DNA of 64,000 nucleotides from Fontibacillus puldeungensis (GTDB lineage Bacteria > Bacillota > Bacilli > Paenibacillales > Paenibacillaceae), in NCBI RefSeq assembly GCF_042678945.1, contig NZ_JBHTLM010000012.1:91065-155064 (forward strand), read 5' to 3'. The notes beneath the pieces were generated by a model, which saw only the letters and a list, made by a program, of their open reading frames with translations, searched no databases and was not told the origin of the DNA. Below are positions 8,805 to 17,591 of the stretch, in pieces (position 1 is the stretch's first letter; each line of letters begins with the position of its first letter). Made by a program: the position numbers and the translations under genes.

Positions 8805-8975
8805 TTAATGTTTTTCCGGATTCATCCGGCCGTTCGCCTTATCGGCTTCGTCGGAAGGCAGGGCGGTTAAATCAGCCTGTTCCGGCATGAAGCCCGTTCG
8901 CAGGTGTGGGGTCGTATCTTCATATGTAGTGCTCGGGTCACCATCGGTTTCAATCGGTTCGCGCTCATAAGGCAT
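8805..8975 (-). CDS. Small acidic hypothetical protein (56 aa)
   Basis: The frame starts at ATG 8975 with AAAGGAGG 10 bases upstream; the upstream in-frame ATG at 8984 is too close to that site and the one at 9026 lacks one. The 56-residue product is polar and acidic, with many Glu, Asp, Pro and Thr and no Cys or membrane segment, starting MPYEREPIETDGD. It resembles the short disordered proteins common in spore formers, but I do not recognise the family. It is transcribed toward the TerB operon, from which the long palindrome separates it, and it begins 61 bases from the end of the AraC gene, so it may share a transcript with either. Confidence 0.55.
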   Translation of the reverse strand: MPYEREPIETDGDPSTTYEDTTPHLRTGFMPEQADLTALPSDEADKANGRMNPEKH

Positions 8976-9035
8976 TATTTTCATTCCTCCTTTTGAGCAT
9001 AGATTGCCCGAAGCGGTTGGTTTCATTCCATGTCG

Positions 9036-9929
9036 CTAATCGTTATTCATAAACGTTTTATGATATGCGTTTCGAAACTGCTTGGGAGTCATGAGAACAT
9101 ATCTCTTAAACAAACGCATGAAGTATTTTTCATCGGAAAACCCGCTCTCCACCGCGATGTCCTTAACCGGCAGCGTAGTCCGGGACAACAGTTCCTTTGC
9201 CTTCTCGATTCGTACCCCATGAATATATTCAAGCGGGCTCATCGAGGTATGAAGCTTAAATAAACGTGTTAAGTAGTCTTTGTTATAGTTAAATCTGGTT
9301 GCAATTTCCGATAAGGTTAGCGGCTTGATGGCGTGAATTCGGGTCCACTCGGCGATTTTGTCAAACTGCGTATCTCCCCGGGCTCCTACTCCTCTCAAGC
9401 TGAACCGGCCCATAACATGCTCGGATATCTCAATCAGCAGCGAGGTGAACGAGTAGTTTACGCTTTGATAGGTCAAATAATTGGAGTTCGCTATGTGCAA
9501 AATTTGGCTTGCGAGCACATGAATCCGATCATTCTGCCCCATATGCTCATATTTAGGGATGTATAGATGATGCACCGACCAGCCGCGCGGCACTGCTTTG
9601 CTCCACTCCGCTGCTTCCCGCTTCATCTCTTCTTGGCTCAACGTTTTTGACATATCAGGTAAATCAAAATGAAACCAATAAAACGATACCCCGGGCTCCG
9701 AAGGTTGATAGCCCATATGCCTTCTTCCTGGAGTTAGGACTAGCACATCACCGGGACCAAGCTCATATTCGTCCTCTTCTTCCCTCATGTACACTGTCCC
9801 ATTAATACCGATTATCAGCTCGTAGCTGTCCATTAGCCGCTCGGCATGCTGCCAAGGCGTTTCTGAAACAAATATACCGGCCGCCGTAAAATGAACCGGG
9901 CGATCCGCCGTCGTCTTGATATAGGCCAT
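9036..9929 (-). CDS. AraC-family regulator with cupin sensor, divergent from GH127 gene
   Basis: 297 residues. The N-terminal ~150 residues form an AraC-type cupin sensor (YELIIGINGTVYMREE, LGPGDVLVLTPGRRHMGYQP). The C-terminal ~100 residues are the double helix-turn-helix, ending in the signature SGFSDEKYFMRLFKRYVLMTPKQFR. ATG 9929 has GGAGG 5 bases upstream and is preferred to the in-frame GTG at 9941. It is transcribed divergently from the GH127 arabinofuranosidase across ~140 bases, so it most likely activates that gene in response to an arabinose-containing oligosaccharide. The inducer is inferred. Confidence 0.9.
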   Translation of the reverse strand: MAYIKTTADRPVHFTAAGIFVSETPWQHAERLMDSYELIIGINGTVYMREEEDEYELGPGDVLVLTPGRRHMGYQPSEPGVSFYWFHFDLPDMSKTLSQEEMKREAAEWSKAVPRGWSVHHLYIPKYEHMGQNDRIHVLASQILHIANSNYLTYQSVNYSFTSLLIEISEHVMGRFSLRGVGARGDTQFDKIAEWTRIHAIKPLTLSEIATRFNYNKDYLTRLFKLHTSMSPLEYIHGVRIEKAKELLSRTTLPVKDIAVESGFSDEKYFMRLFKRYVLMTPKQFRNAYHKTFMNND

Positions 9930-10072
9930 CTTATCCTCCACTAACTATGAAGTCGGATTCGTCCACTAATTCTAGGCTTGAGCTACCGACTTAAAGCATT
10001 TTTCATGTTAACTTAATGATAAAATATACACTTGCTATATAGGTTATGGCAAGTCCAGGAGGTAAACACATC

Positions 10073-12325
10073 ATGGCAGCACAGGCTTTTAGTCTGAAGC
10101 AGGTTCGAATCTTATCCGGACCGCTCAAGCATGCAATGGAGCTGAATGGAGCCTATTTACTGAAACTCGATGCCGACCGGCTTCTCTCCCGGTTTCGGGA
10201 ATATGCCGGACTTGAGCCGAAGGCCGCGCATTATGAAGGCTGGGAAGCTATGGGTATCAGCGGGCATACGCTGGGCCATTATTTATCAGGTTGTTCTCTC
10301 ATGTACGCTTCTACAGGAGAGTCTGCATACTTGGAGCGCGTAAACTATGTTTTAAATGAACTCGATCTATGCCAGAAGGCGCATGGTAATGGGTTCATTT
10401 CAGGTATTCCACGGGGGAAGGAGCTTTTTGAAGAGATTAAAGCCGGCGACATTCGCTCTCAAGGCTTTGACCTGAACGGTGGCTGGGTTCCGCTCTACAC
10501 GATGCATAAGCTGTTTGCGGGCTTGCGTGATGCCTACCGCTTGACGGATAGCCGTAAAGCACTCGAAATGGAAATCCTTCTAGGAAAATGGCTGGAGGAT
10601 GTGTTCAGTCCGCTCAGCAATGAGCAAATTCAGCGAGTGCTCCACTGCGAATTCGGTGGAATGAATGAAGTCCTAACCGACCTGGCGGTCGATTCAAATC
10701 AAGCCCAGTTTCTTAGTTTGGCAGAGAAGTTTTACCATGGAGAAGTGTTGAACGACTTGGCATCGCACAAGGATACCTTGTCCGGACGTCATGCCAATAC
10801 GCAAATCCCGAAAATTATCGGGGCCGCGCGCCAATATGAGGTGACCGGCAAGTCCAAGTACGGAGAAATATCTCGGTTCTTTTGGGATCGCGTGGTGCAT
10901 CACCATTCCTATGTCATCGGGGGCAACAGTTATAATGAGCATTTCGGGGATCCCGGAAAGCTCAACGACAGGCTTGGCGAAGGCACCTGCGAAACCTGCA
11001 ACACCTACAATATGCTCAAGCTGACGAGACATATGTTCCAGTGGGATGCCGAAGCTGCTTACGCGGATTATTACGAACGGGCCATGTTCAACCATGTTTT
11101 GGCTTCCCAGGAACCGGAGGATGGCCGGGTCTGCTATTTCGTTTCTCTGGAAATGGGTGGTCATAAATCGTTTAACACGCAATTCGACAGCTTTACCTGC
11201 TGTGTAGGATCCGGGATGGAGAACCATGCACTGTACGGGTCGGCGCTATATTTTCATACCGATAACGCGATTTATGTGAACCAATATGTCGGTTCTTCGG
11301 TCGATTGGCACGAGCAGGGCGTCAAGCTGATTCAGGAGACGGCCTTTCCAACGAAGGGCAGTGGTAAGCTAACTCTGCAGTTGGAGCAGCCCAAGCTTTT
11401 CACTCTCAAGCTGAGATGTCCGCATTGGGCTGGACGTGGGATGAGCGTGATAGTGAACGGAGAGCCACTGGAAATTACAGCTGTTCCCTCCTCCTACGTT
11501 GATATTGAACGCGAGTGGCACGACGGGGACATTGTCGAATACATGATTCCGATGACGCTCCGCACCGAGTCGATGCCGGACAATGCAAAACGCATCGCCT
11601 TCATGTACGGGCCACTCGTCCTTGCAGGCGATTTAGGACCGATCCAGTCAGACGAAAAGGAGCAGCAAATGCTGGCCTCCGTTATTATTGGTACTCCTGA
11701 TACGATCACCGCAAACCTGGTTCCCAAGCAAGGAACGGAAGCTCGCTTCCTTATGAACGGGATCGGATTATCCCAGGACTGGGAACTGCGCCCTTTTTAC
11801 GAGATGTACGATCGCCGTTACACGGTGTATTGGGATTCGTTCACCTCAGAGGAATGGCAGCGGGAAGAGACCGCCTATCGGACCGCACTAGAAGCAAATA
11901 GGCAGCTTGAGAAACGGACGATCGACTTCGTGCAGCCTGCTGAAATGCAGCCGGAACGCGACCATCAGTTCGAAGGTGAACATGTAGGCCTAGGATCGAT
12001 TTATAACCGCAAATACCGGGATACTTGGCCGAATGGATGGTTCTCCTTTGTCATGAAGGTGCTTTCCGATGAGCCTGTCGCTCTGGCAGTAACTTACTTG
12101 AAAGGCTCGGCGCCGCTCACCGACTTTGAAATCACCGCAAACGGGCATCCGTTAGGCCTGGGTGATTTAGCTTCGGAAGAGATGGATAAGTTTGAAACCT
12201 ATATGTATGAGATCCCGACTCAGGCGATTCAAGGTCAAACCGAAACAACGGTTAAATTTTCCGCCCATTCGGGATGCAAAGTAGCGCGAGTCGCCGGATT
12301 GCGAACAGTTCGTAAGGATAAATAA
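10073..12325 (+). CDS. GH127-type beta-L-arabinofuranosidase (DUF1680)
   Basis: 750 residues. ATG 10073 is used because AGGAGG ends 10 bases upstream; ATG 10046 would place that site inside the gene. The body is the alpha/alpha-barrel of DUF1680/GH127 enzymes (WEAMGISGHTLGHYLSG, GGWVPLYTMHKLFAGL). These use a zinc-bound cysteine nucleophile. Candidate metal/catalytic residues are Glu307 and Cys309 in GTCETCNTYNML and Cys376-Cys377 in FTCCVGSGMENH. A C-terminal beta-sandwich follows. There is no signal peptide, so the enzyme is cytoplasmic and probably acts on imported arabinofuranosides. A strong terminator follows at 12382. Confidence 0.9.
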   Translation: MAAQAFSLKQVRILSGPLKHAMELNGAYLLKLDADRLLSRFREYAGLEPKAAHYEGWEAMGISGHTLGHYLSGCSLMYASTGESAYLERVNYVLNELDLCQKAHGNGFISGIPRGKELFEEIKAGDIRSQGFDLNGGWVPLYTMHKLFAGLRDAYRLTDSRKALEMEILLGKWLEDVFSPLSNEQIQRVLHCEFGGMNEVLTDLAVDSNQAQFLSLAEKFYHGEVLNDLASHKDTLSGRHANTQIPKIIGAARQYEVTGKSKYGEISRFFWDRVVHHHSYVIGGNSYNEHFGDPGKLNDRLGEGTCETCNTYNMLKLTRHMFQWDAEAAYADYYERAMFNHVLASQEPEDGRVCYFVSLEMGGHKSFNTQFDSFTCCVGSGMENHALYGSALYFHTDNAIYVNQYVGSSVDWHEQGVKLIQETAFPTKGSGKLTLQLEQPKLFTLKLRCPHWAGRGMSVIVNGEPLEITAVPSSYVDIEREWHDGDIVEYMIPMTLRTESMPDNAKRIAFMYGPLVLAGDLGPIQSDEKEQQMLASVIIGTPDTITANLVPKQGTEARFLMNGIGLSQDWELRPFYEMYDRRYTVYWDSFTSEEWQREETAYRTALEANRQLEKRTIDFVQPAEMQPERDHQFEGEHVGLGSIYNRKYRDTWPNGWFSFVMKVLSDEPVALAVTYLKGSAPLTDFEITANGHPLGLGDLASEEMDKFETYMYEIPTQAIQGQTETTVKFSAHSGCKVARVAGLRTVRKDK

Positions 12326-12381
12326 TATTTTAAAAACTAAATTGACACTGTAATTGACACTGAGTTTGGGCGTTATTGATC

Positions 12382-12414
12382 AAAAAAAGACAGCGATAAT
12401 CGCTGTCTTTTTTT
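12382..12414. terminator. Bidirectional terminator between GH127 and ridA-like genes
   Basis: A perfect palindrome with 16-base arms around one base: seven A, then GACAGCGAT, then its complement ending in seven T. It sits between two convergent genes and can terminate both. Confidence 0.93.
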
Positions 12415-12430
12415 GACTTGCTGTATTATA

Positions 12431-12805
12431 TTACTTACCCTTATATGCTACTGCATCAATTTGAACTTTAAGCCCATTAGGACCGCCTATGTGTGCAAAT
12501 TCCGTGGAAATAGTCTTTCTCGCAGGATAATTTCCTTTAAATCGTTGCTTGAAAACCTTCTCCATTACTGGGATATCCCAAACATCTCTGAGCATTACAT
12601 CTACTTTAACTACTGAATCCAGAGTTAGATTTACTTTTTCTAATCTCTCGCTCATGTTATTGAGAGCGCCTTCTACTTGTTCATCAATTGAACCTCCAAC
12701 ATTTCCAACACAGAAACTTAAAAAAATAAAATCTCCTGCTTCTACAAAACCAGAGTAAGCATTATCTTCGTTTACTTCATACCTAATTATCTCACTCATT
12801 GGCAC
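12431..12805 (-). CDS. RidA/YjgF-family protein
   Basis: 124 residues, the usual size for Rid proteins, which hydrolyse reactive enamine/imine intermediates made by PLP enzymes. The fold is indicated by SGFVEAGDFIFLSFCVGNVGG, the helix ALNNMSERLEKVNLTLDSVVKVDVML and the substrate-arginine region NYPARKTIST; the matching Arg of RidA binds the carboxylate of the substrate. The tail GLKVQIDAVAYKGK fits the last beta strand. The start is GTG 12805 (GAGGAG 5 bases upstream) or ATG 12799. The gene is alone, with a terminator shared with GH127. The exact Rid subgroup is not resolved. Confidence 0.88.
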   Translation of the reverse strand: MPMSEIIRYEVNEDNAYSGFVEAGDFIFLSFCVGNVGGSIDEQVEGALNNMSERLEKVNLTLDSVVKVDVMLRDVWDIPVMEKVFKQRFKGNYPARKTISTEFAHIGGPNGLKVQIDAVAYKGK

Positions 12806-12930
12806 ATCGTCTCCTCAAACGAATTGGATATAATTAACACTACTCATAATAATAGAACGAATGTTCGTAATTATCAAGCTCCAGATTGTTATTTCACATT
12901 GCCATTTCTGCGAGTTACTTGCACCTCAAA

Positions 12931-12964
12931 GGGGAGCCCGTTAGCATTTGACCGGTGGGCTTCC
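12931..12964 (-). terminator. Possible terminator of the nos/tlpA operon
   Basis: A hairpin with arms GGAAGCCC/GGGCTCC (one mismatch) lies just past the TlpA stop. The following U-run is short (CCCCTTT), so the call is tentative. Confidence 0.35.
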
Positions 12965-12980
12965 TTCTTATATCAATTTG

Positions 12981-14027
12981 CTATAAGTTTTTGACCGCCG
13001 CTTTCATTCGATCATAGCTGATGGCTCCCTGAAGCCGCTCACGAATCACCCCATTGCCATCAACAAAATAGGTCGTCGGATACGCCGATACTTGGTACAG
13101 CTCCGCCACATTCCCTTCCTTGTCCAGAACGATAGGAAAGGATATCCCTTGTTCGTCCACAAAGGCTTGCACCGAATCGCTCCCCTTCTCGGTAAATGAC
13201 AAGTTGACCCCGAGAACGACTACATCCTTGGATTCATAATTCGCATAAATTTTTTGCATGTGCGGCATTTCCGCCTGACAGGGAGGGCACCAGGTTGCCC
13301 AAAAGTTGATAAGCACTTTTTTACCTTTGTAATCGGAAAGCTTTACGGGCTCCCCCTTCAAATTGGTTAATATAAAATCCGGTGCCAGTTTACCCTTTTG
13401 TATCCCTACCTCCAACGTGGAGCCATCGGTGCTAAATTTGTCTACTTGACTATAAAAATCGTAACCTGCATACACGACAAGACCGATCAGCGCCAGGATC
13501 ACAACTATATTCCTTTTCATCTCTTTCGTTTTATTTTCACGGAATAACGTTCGAAAAACCCAGAACAACGCCAGGATGATTAGGGTCAATCCCAGGTGAA
13601 GTGCATAACCCCACCGATCCTCGCCCCCAAATGATAAGAGAAGCAGACGAGAAGAAATCCAGCCCCCCAAAGCAAACCATACGATAATGTCAATAATCTG
13701 CCGATGCATGAATCCCTGCTTAATCCAGCGAAGCCATACAAAACTAACAGAAACGAAGCTCGCCAGACCTACTCCCCACACTCCACCGTCAAAGTACAAT
13801 AACGATAAGGGGTGGCTGAGAAACTCGCTTGGATGAAATAGGATGAAGCTGCCTTTCCAGATCAACAGCCACAGCAATAAGCCGCTAAACAGTCGTGAAA
13901 AAATGTCGCCTCGCCTGGACCAATTTCGCAGGCGGTACAGCAGCAACAGCCAGCCTCCCAATCCAAAGCTAAGGTATAATATGAGTCGGCCGTTTAGTAT
14001 AAAGGGCCCGAGCTGTAATGAATCCAA
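12981..14027 (-). CDS. Membrane-anchored TlpA/ResA-type thiol-disulfide oxidoreductase
   Basis: 348 residues. The N-terminal ~180 residues hold about five to six membrane segments resembling the start of Lgt-type proteins (LQLGPFILNGRLILYLSFG). After another membrane helix comes a thioredoxin-fold domain with the active site FWATWCPPCQAEMP and the cis-Pro region SAYPTTYF. TlpA/ResA proteins keep cysteines of exported copper proteins or cytochromes reduced. The start is taken as TTG 14027, because GGAGGAG lies 8 bases upstream; the apparent ATG at 14042 overlaps that site. It directly follows nosF in a nosDLYF-tlpA operon, so it probably assists copper-site maturation outside the membrane. Confidence 0.8.
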   Translation of the reverse strand: MDSLQLGPFILNGRLILYLSFGLGGWLLLLYRLRNWSRRGDIFSRLFSGLLLWLLIWKGSFILFHPSEFLSHPLSLLYFDGGVWGVGLASFVSVSFVWLRWIKQGFMHRQIIDIIVWFALGGWISSRLLLLSFGGEDRWGYALHLGLTLIILALFWVFRTLFRENKTKEMKRNIVVILALIGLVVYAGYDFYSQVDKFSTDGSTLEVGIQKGKLAPDFILTNLKGEPVKLSDYKGKKVLINFWATWCPPCQAEMPHMQKIYANYESKDVVVLGVNLSFTEKGSDSVQAFVDEQGISFPIVLDKEGNVAELYQVSAYPTTYFVDGNGVIRERLQGAISYDRMKAAVKNL

Positions 14028-14042
14028 TCGGCACTCCTCCAT

Positions 14043-14768
14043 TTACATTTTAGTTAATCCTAAGCTATAGTTAAAGGCACCAAATAATGAGCCATATCGC
14101 TCGCAAATCTCGCTTGTAGAACCTTCGCCCACCGCATGCCCGCCGCTCATAAACACAATATAGTCAGCCACCTGTTCGGCAATTTCTAATTGATGTGTGG
14201 AGAAAATGACGGTATGCCCTTCCTCTCTAACGCGCCGAATATGGGACACAAATTCATTCATCCAGAAAGGGTCAAGCCCATTTGTCGGTTCGTCCATAAT
14301 GAGCAAAGGTGGCTTAGCCAGGAGTGATTGGGCAAATAAAAGGCGCTGACGCATCCCCTTGGAGAACGTGGTCACGATCATTTTATCTTTGTCCTCCAAA
14401 CCCACGAGTTCAAGCAGCTCATCCACTGTCACCGCAGGCTCCGGGATCTTCCGTATTGCCGCCCAAAAGGTGAGCGTCTCCCTGGCCGTTAATCCATGCT
14501 GAAACTGATAATCATCCGGCATGAAGCCGATTTGCGCTGCGTAAGCCTTTCTGTCCTTGGCCCATTGCAGGCCATTAATGGACACCTGCCCGCAGGTAGG
14601 TCGATAAATCCCGGCGATGATGCGTAAAAGCGTACTTTTCCCGGCTCCGTTACCTCCGCATAAAGCCAGTATATTCCCTTTATCAATCTGAAGGCTGATA
14701 TCCTCAATCAAGGTTTGCTTCTTGATGGCTTTAGATACTCCCTCCACCTTGAGACAAGTTTCAACCAC
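14043..14768 (-). CDS. nosF: NosF-like ABC transporter ATPase
   Basis: 241 residues from GTG 14768, which overlaps the nosY stop (GTGGTTGA) and has AAAGGGGG 7 bases upstream. An ATG at 14831 lies deep inside nosY and is not credible. Motifs: Walker A GGNGAGKST, signature TFSKGMRQRL, Walker B LLIMDEPTNGLDP and switch His in STHQLE. In denitrifiers NosF is the ATPase of the NosDFY complex that supplies or remodels the copper-sulphur centre of N2O reductase. Here it pairs with NosY and NosD encoded upstream, but no nosZ is in the locus, so its client is uncertain. Confidence 0.85.
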   Translation of the reverse strand: MVETCLKVEGVSKAIKKQTLIEDISLQIDKGNILALCGGNGAGKSTLLRIIAGIYRPTCGQVSINGLQWAKDRKAYAAQIGFMPDDYQFQHGLTARETLTFWAAIRKIPEPAVTVDELLELVGLEDKDKMIVTTFSKGMRQRLLFAQSLLAKPPLLIMDEPTNGLDPFWMNEFVSHIRRVREEGHTVIFSTHQLEIAEQVADYIVFMSGGHAVGEGSTSEICERYGSLFGAFNYSLGLTKM

Positions 14769-15582
14769 GTGAGCGCCCCCTTTCCCATATCCAGTACACG
14801 GCGGATATCGAAACGATGATCCAGGCGGCACAGATCCCTACAAACAGCCAGGAACCACTGGGGAGATTGATCCACTGAATCCACGCGTAATACTCCGGGC
14901 CGAGTACGGCCCCCCCGCCTAGCTTAACGACGATGAACAACCTCACCAGCTCAGCGGGATTCAGCAGCGTTAATGTGACAAGCAAAGGCTTGATCCATGC
15001 ATACGGCAGCAGCCCCAAAATGGCAATAAGAATCGCAGGCCAGCCTATAACGGCAAAAAACCACACCGCCACCGAAACGGTGAGCGCTTGCCAGCGATTT
15101 TTGCATAAAGAACCAATCAACAAAGCGATTGTCAAAAATAACATCACCAGTCCAGCTGAAAAGGTTATAAACATAAAATAGGTGGAAGGATCAAAGTTCG
15201 TCCCAAGCAGGCCGCTTACTAGCCCCATTAGTCCATATCCGAAGGTTACAATGACAAGCAGCACAAATGCTAGTCCGACATATTTGCCAAGTATGAACGG
15301 AAGCGTCCCTATCGGATAAGTAGATAGAAGCCGCCAGCTCCCCTCTTCCTTTTCCGAGGTCAGCGAAAATGAACCAAGAAACAACGTCATAAGCGGCAGC
15401 AGATAAAGAATCAGGTTTATCATAGAGCCTGTCGTCGATGTGTACCCCTCGACCATATTTTGCGAATGGATAAGAAGCAGGCTCAGGCTAAATACACAGA
15501 ATAATGCCAAAAACGAATAAGCCCACGGGTTTCGAAATCCCGTCTTTATTTCTCTTCTAGCTACATGAATCAGCTCGTTCAT
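14761..15582 (-). CDS. nosY: NosY-like ABC transporter permease
   Basis: 273 residues with about six membrane helices, the ABC-2 permease pattern. It opens MNELIHVARREIKTGFRNPWAY and carries the conserved region FSLTSEKEEGSWRLLSTYPIG, where the family has its EXE coupling motif. The next segment, LPFILGKYVGLAFVL, is also typical. NosY forms the membrane part of NosDFY. The gene overlaps nosF by 8 bases and follows nosL by 25. The identification leans on operon position as well as sequence, since ABC-2 permeases are otherwise similar. Confidence 0.82.
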   Translation of the reverse strand: MNELIHVARREIKTGFRNPWAYSFLALFCVFSLSLLLIHSQNMVEGYTSTTGSMINLILYLLPLMTLFLGSFSLTSEKEEGSWRLLSTYPIGTLPFILGKYVGLAFVLLVIVTFGYGLMGLVSGLLGTNFDPSTYFMFITFSAGLVMLFLTIALLIGSLCKNRWQALTVSVAVWFFAVIGWPAILIAILGLLPYAWIKPLLVTLTLLNPAELVRLFIVVKLGGGAVLGPEYYAWIQWINLPSGSWLFVGICAAWIIVSISAVYWIWERGRSRG

Positions 15583-15607
15583 TAGAGTACATCCCCAATA
15601 TTAGTGA

Positions 15608-16120
15608 CTATTTGTGTGACGATCCTTCAGACATATGTTCATGCTTGTGCTTCATCATCATATCCTTGTTCTGCTTCCAATCGTGGGATGCCAGCTCTTC
15701 TGCTGATAGTACTTTTCCAGCCCCTTGCTCGGTAACAAAAGCTTTAGCCGAGGCAGCATCCTTGAAGCTGATAACACCATAAGCCATCGGCGTACGGAGC
15801 GATTCATCATAGACAAAGCTTGCCTTTTTAAATTCAATCCAGTCCTTGCTGTTATAGTCACGAACATAATCCATCCCGATGTTGTCCGTACCGTTACGTT
15901 TTTTCCATTCATTCATACAGCCGACATCATCAAACTTATAGCTTTTGCCGTCTTTTGTAATGATCTGGGTGGCATAGGCGTTATCCTTGACCTGCATATT
16001 GCAGATGGCGCAAACATCGACATCTTCCTGGATCGCAAGCGGCTCGTATTTTTCCCCGCAAGCAGATAGTGCTAATACCCCGATAACAAGCAACAATAAC
16101 AAGACATTCCATTTTCTCAT
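15608..16120 (-). CDS. nosL: NosL-family copper-binding lipoprotein
   Basis: 170 residues with a lipoprotein signal (LLLLLVIGVLALSAC; Cys20 would be lipidated). The mature part carries CAICNMQVKDNAYATQI, the NosL copper-binding region with Cys and Met ligands, and DVGCMNEW. The C-terminus is a Met/His-rich tail (MMMKHKHEHMSEGSSH), an added metal-binding feature. NosL is a Cu(I) chaperone that hands copper to the NosDFY machinery on the outer face of the membrane. ATG 16120 overlaps the nosD stop (ATGA), which indicates coupling. Confidence 0.87.
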   Translation of the reverse strand: MRKWNVLLLLLVIGVLALSACGEKYEPLAIQEDVDVCAICNMQVKDNAYATQIITKDGKSYKFDDVGCMNEWKKRNGTDNIGMDYVRDYNSKDWIEFKKASFVYDESLRTPMAYGVISFKDAASAKAFVTEQGAGKVLSAEELASHDWKQNKDMMMKHKHEHMSEGSSHK

Positions 16121-17466
16121 GATCTAAAAACCCCCAAATAAAATATTAGCAATATAGAAACAAGCAGCATCATTCCACCGGCGAACATGACCAGACCTGG
16201 GTACTCCGCGACCCCACCTGATAGCAAGGCTGTCGGTTTTGTTAGCGGCGCGTGGTCGGAGGCCCAATCTGCTCGGTCACCAGAAGAAAGATCGCTTAAA
16301 AATATCATCCCTGGTGACTGAAAAAACAGCTGATAAGCCGCATTCTTGGCAGTCAACCGCTGATAAAACGGATTTGTGGCGTAAGGCAGATCACTGAGCC
16401 CATCGTTCGTAACGTCTAGTCCTTGAAAAGCGTCCCAATAGTTCCCATCAAGCTGATTCTTTTTGCTGGACGTAGCACTTGCCTCAATGACATTGGCAAT
16501 AAAAGTGTTGTTCTGAAAGCGATTTCCATCGGCGTTTAAAAACTGAACCCCGGTGTAATTTCGAAGCACCAGATTGTCCTTCAACACGTTATTGGAGGAT
16601 TGCTCCATATAAATGCCTACCCTATTCCCTTCAACGGTGTTCTTAAAGATGCTGGAAGTATGCACGTCATAGAGTAAAATTCCTTGAGCATGAACGTTTT
16701 GATTTTGCTTGCGAAAAGAATTTCCTGACACGATCACATCGGACACACCCATGATCATGGCACCGGTATAATTGTATTCTCCGAGGTTATTCGTAACATG
16801 CGAACCATTCACATACATGCAATGGATCCCATATCTCAAATGACTTAACCGATTGTTATCTACTTTGACGTCTTGACTGTTCTCAATATAAATTCCGTCT
16901 CGAAGATACGAGATTTGATTGGCAATAATCTGAATCCCATCGGAATTGTACAGATCGATCCCGTTGCCCCTGTTTCCGCCTAACTTTCCTTCCAAACGGA
17001 TCCACTTTATTTTGTTATTCGTTATGAGTCCGCCTTTTGAATCACGCAGTAAAATGCCAAATCCCCGAGTTTGTATCGAGAGATTGTCAAGCGTAACATG
17101 GTCAGCTTTCACCGATACAGCCGGTACTTCCCCGCCGGCAGCTTGCCGAATCTCAATATTACGAAGCTCCGTGCCTGCTGAGTTTATTGCAATAGCAGCT
17201 TCGTCCGATGAACCGTTGATCAAGGAGACATCACCATCTCCTAGAATCGTTAATTTCTTATCAATGACGACTGGACCAACATACGTTCCGGAGGTTAGTT
17301 TAATCGTATCCCCAGTCCCTGCCTGATCGATGATGGGCTGAAGTGGAATCCCGATAGGTTCATCCGAGGCTTCAACTGCTCTAACGTGATCTGCGCTCAT
17401 GAAAAATAAACAAGAGACTAGGAACAATACAAGGAAAATACGGCTGTAACCTCGAAATGACATCAT
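16117..17466 (-). CDS. nosD: NosD-family right-handed beta-helix protein
   Basis: 449 residues with a signal peptide (FLVLFLVSCLFFMSADHVRA) and a C-terminal membrane anchor (LVMFAGGMMLLVSILLIFYLGVF). The middle is a ladder of parallel beta-helix repeats, with recurring N-N-I/L and GI/GV-Y/L units (NNKIKWIRLEG, GIYIENSQDV, GIYMEQSSNN). It contains YWDAFQGLDV..DGLSDLPY, a pattern I associate with NosD. NosD binds copper or sulphur centres during N2O reductase maturation. AGGAGG sits just upstream of tandem ATGs at 17466 and 17463; the second is better spaced. It is the first gene of the nos-like operon, whose leader holds a palindrome and an FNR-like site. Confidence 0.87.
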   Translation of the reverse strand: MMSFRGYSRIFLVLFLVSCLFFMSADHVRAVEASDEPIGIPLQPIIDQAGTGDTIKLTSGTYVGPVVIDKKLTILGDGDVSLINGSSDEAAIAINSAGTELRNIEIRQAAGGEVPAVSVKADHVTLDNLSIQTRGFGILLRDSKGGLITNNKIKWIRLEGKLGGNRGNGIDLYNSDGIQIIANQISYLRDGIYIENSQDVKVDNNRLSHLRYGIHCMYVNGSHVTNNLGEYNYTGAMIMGVSDVIVSGNSFRKQNQNVHAQGILLYDVHTSSIFKNTVEGNRVGIYMEQSSNNVLKDNLVLRNYTGVQFLNADGNRFQNNTFIANVIEASATSSKKNQLDGNYWDAFQGLDVTNDGLSDLPYATNPFYQRLTAKNAAYQLFFQSPGMIFLSDLSSGDRADWASDHAPLTKPTALLSGGVAEYPGLVMFAGGMMLLVSILLIFYLGVFRS

Positions 17467-17548
17467 TCTCCTCCTATCGCCGCAGCATTCCTATACTTTC
17501 CGAAATAAAGCTATAGTTTTAGTGTAAAAAAGATAGATATCACTTCAT

Positions 17549-17566
17549 ATAGCCCGATCGGGCTAT
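17549..17566. promoter_or_regulatory. Perfect 18-bp palindrome upstream of nosD
   Basis: ATAGCCCGATCGGGCTAT is perfectly self-complementary and lies 83 bases upstream of the nosD start, in the divergent gap to the sugar isomerase. A spacerless palindrome like this suits a dimeric regulator; the regulator is unknown. Confidence 0.5.
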
Positions 17567-17591
17567 GACATAGCAAATTTTGTGTCTGTTT

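Noticed and set aside
10694..11227. 177-codon minus-strand frame opposite GH127
   Set aside because: Covers the catalytic region of GH127 and has no SD or family motif.
16500..17200. Possible repeat array inside nosD
   Set aside because: The repeats are protein-level beta-helix turns of NosD, not a DNA repeat or CRISPR array.
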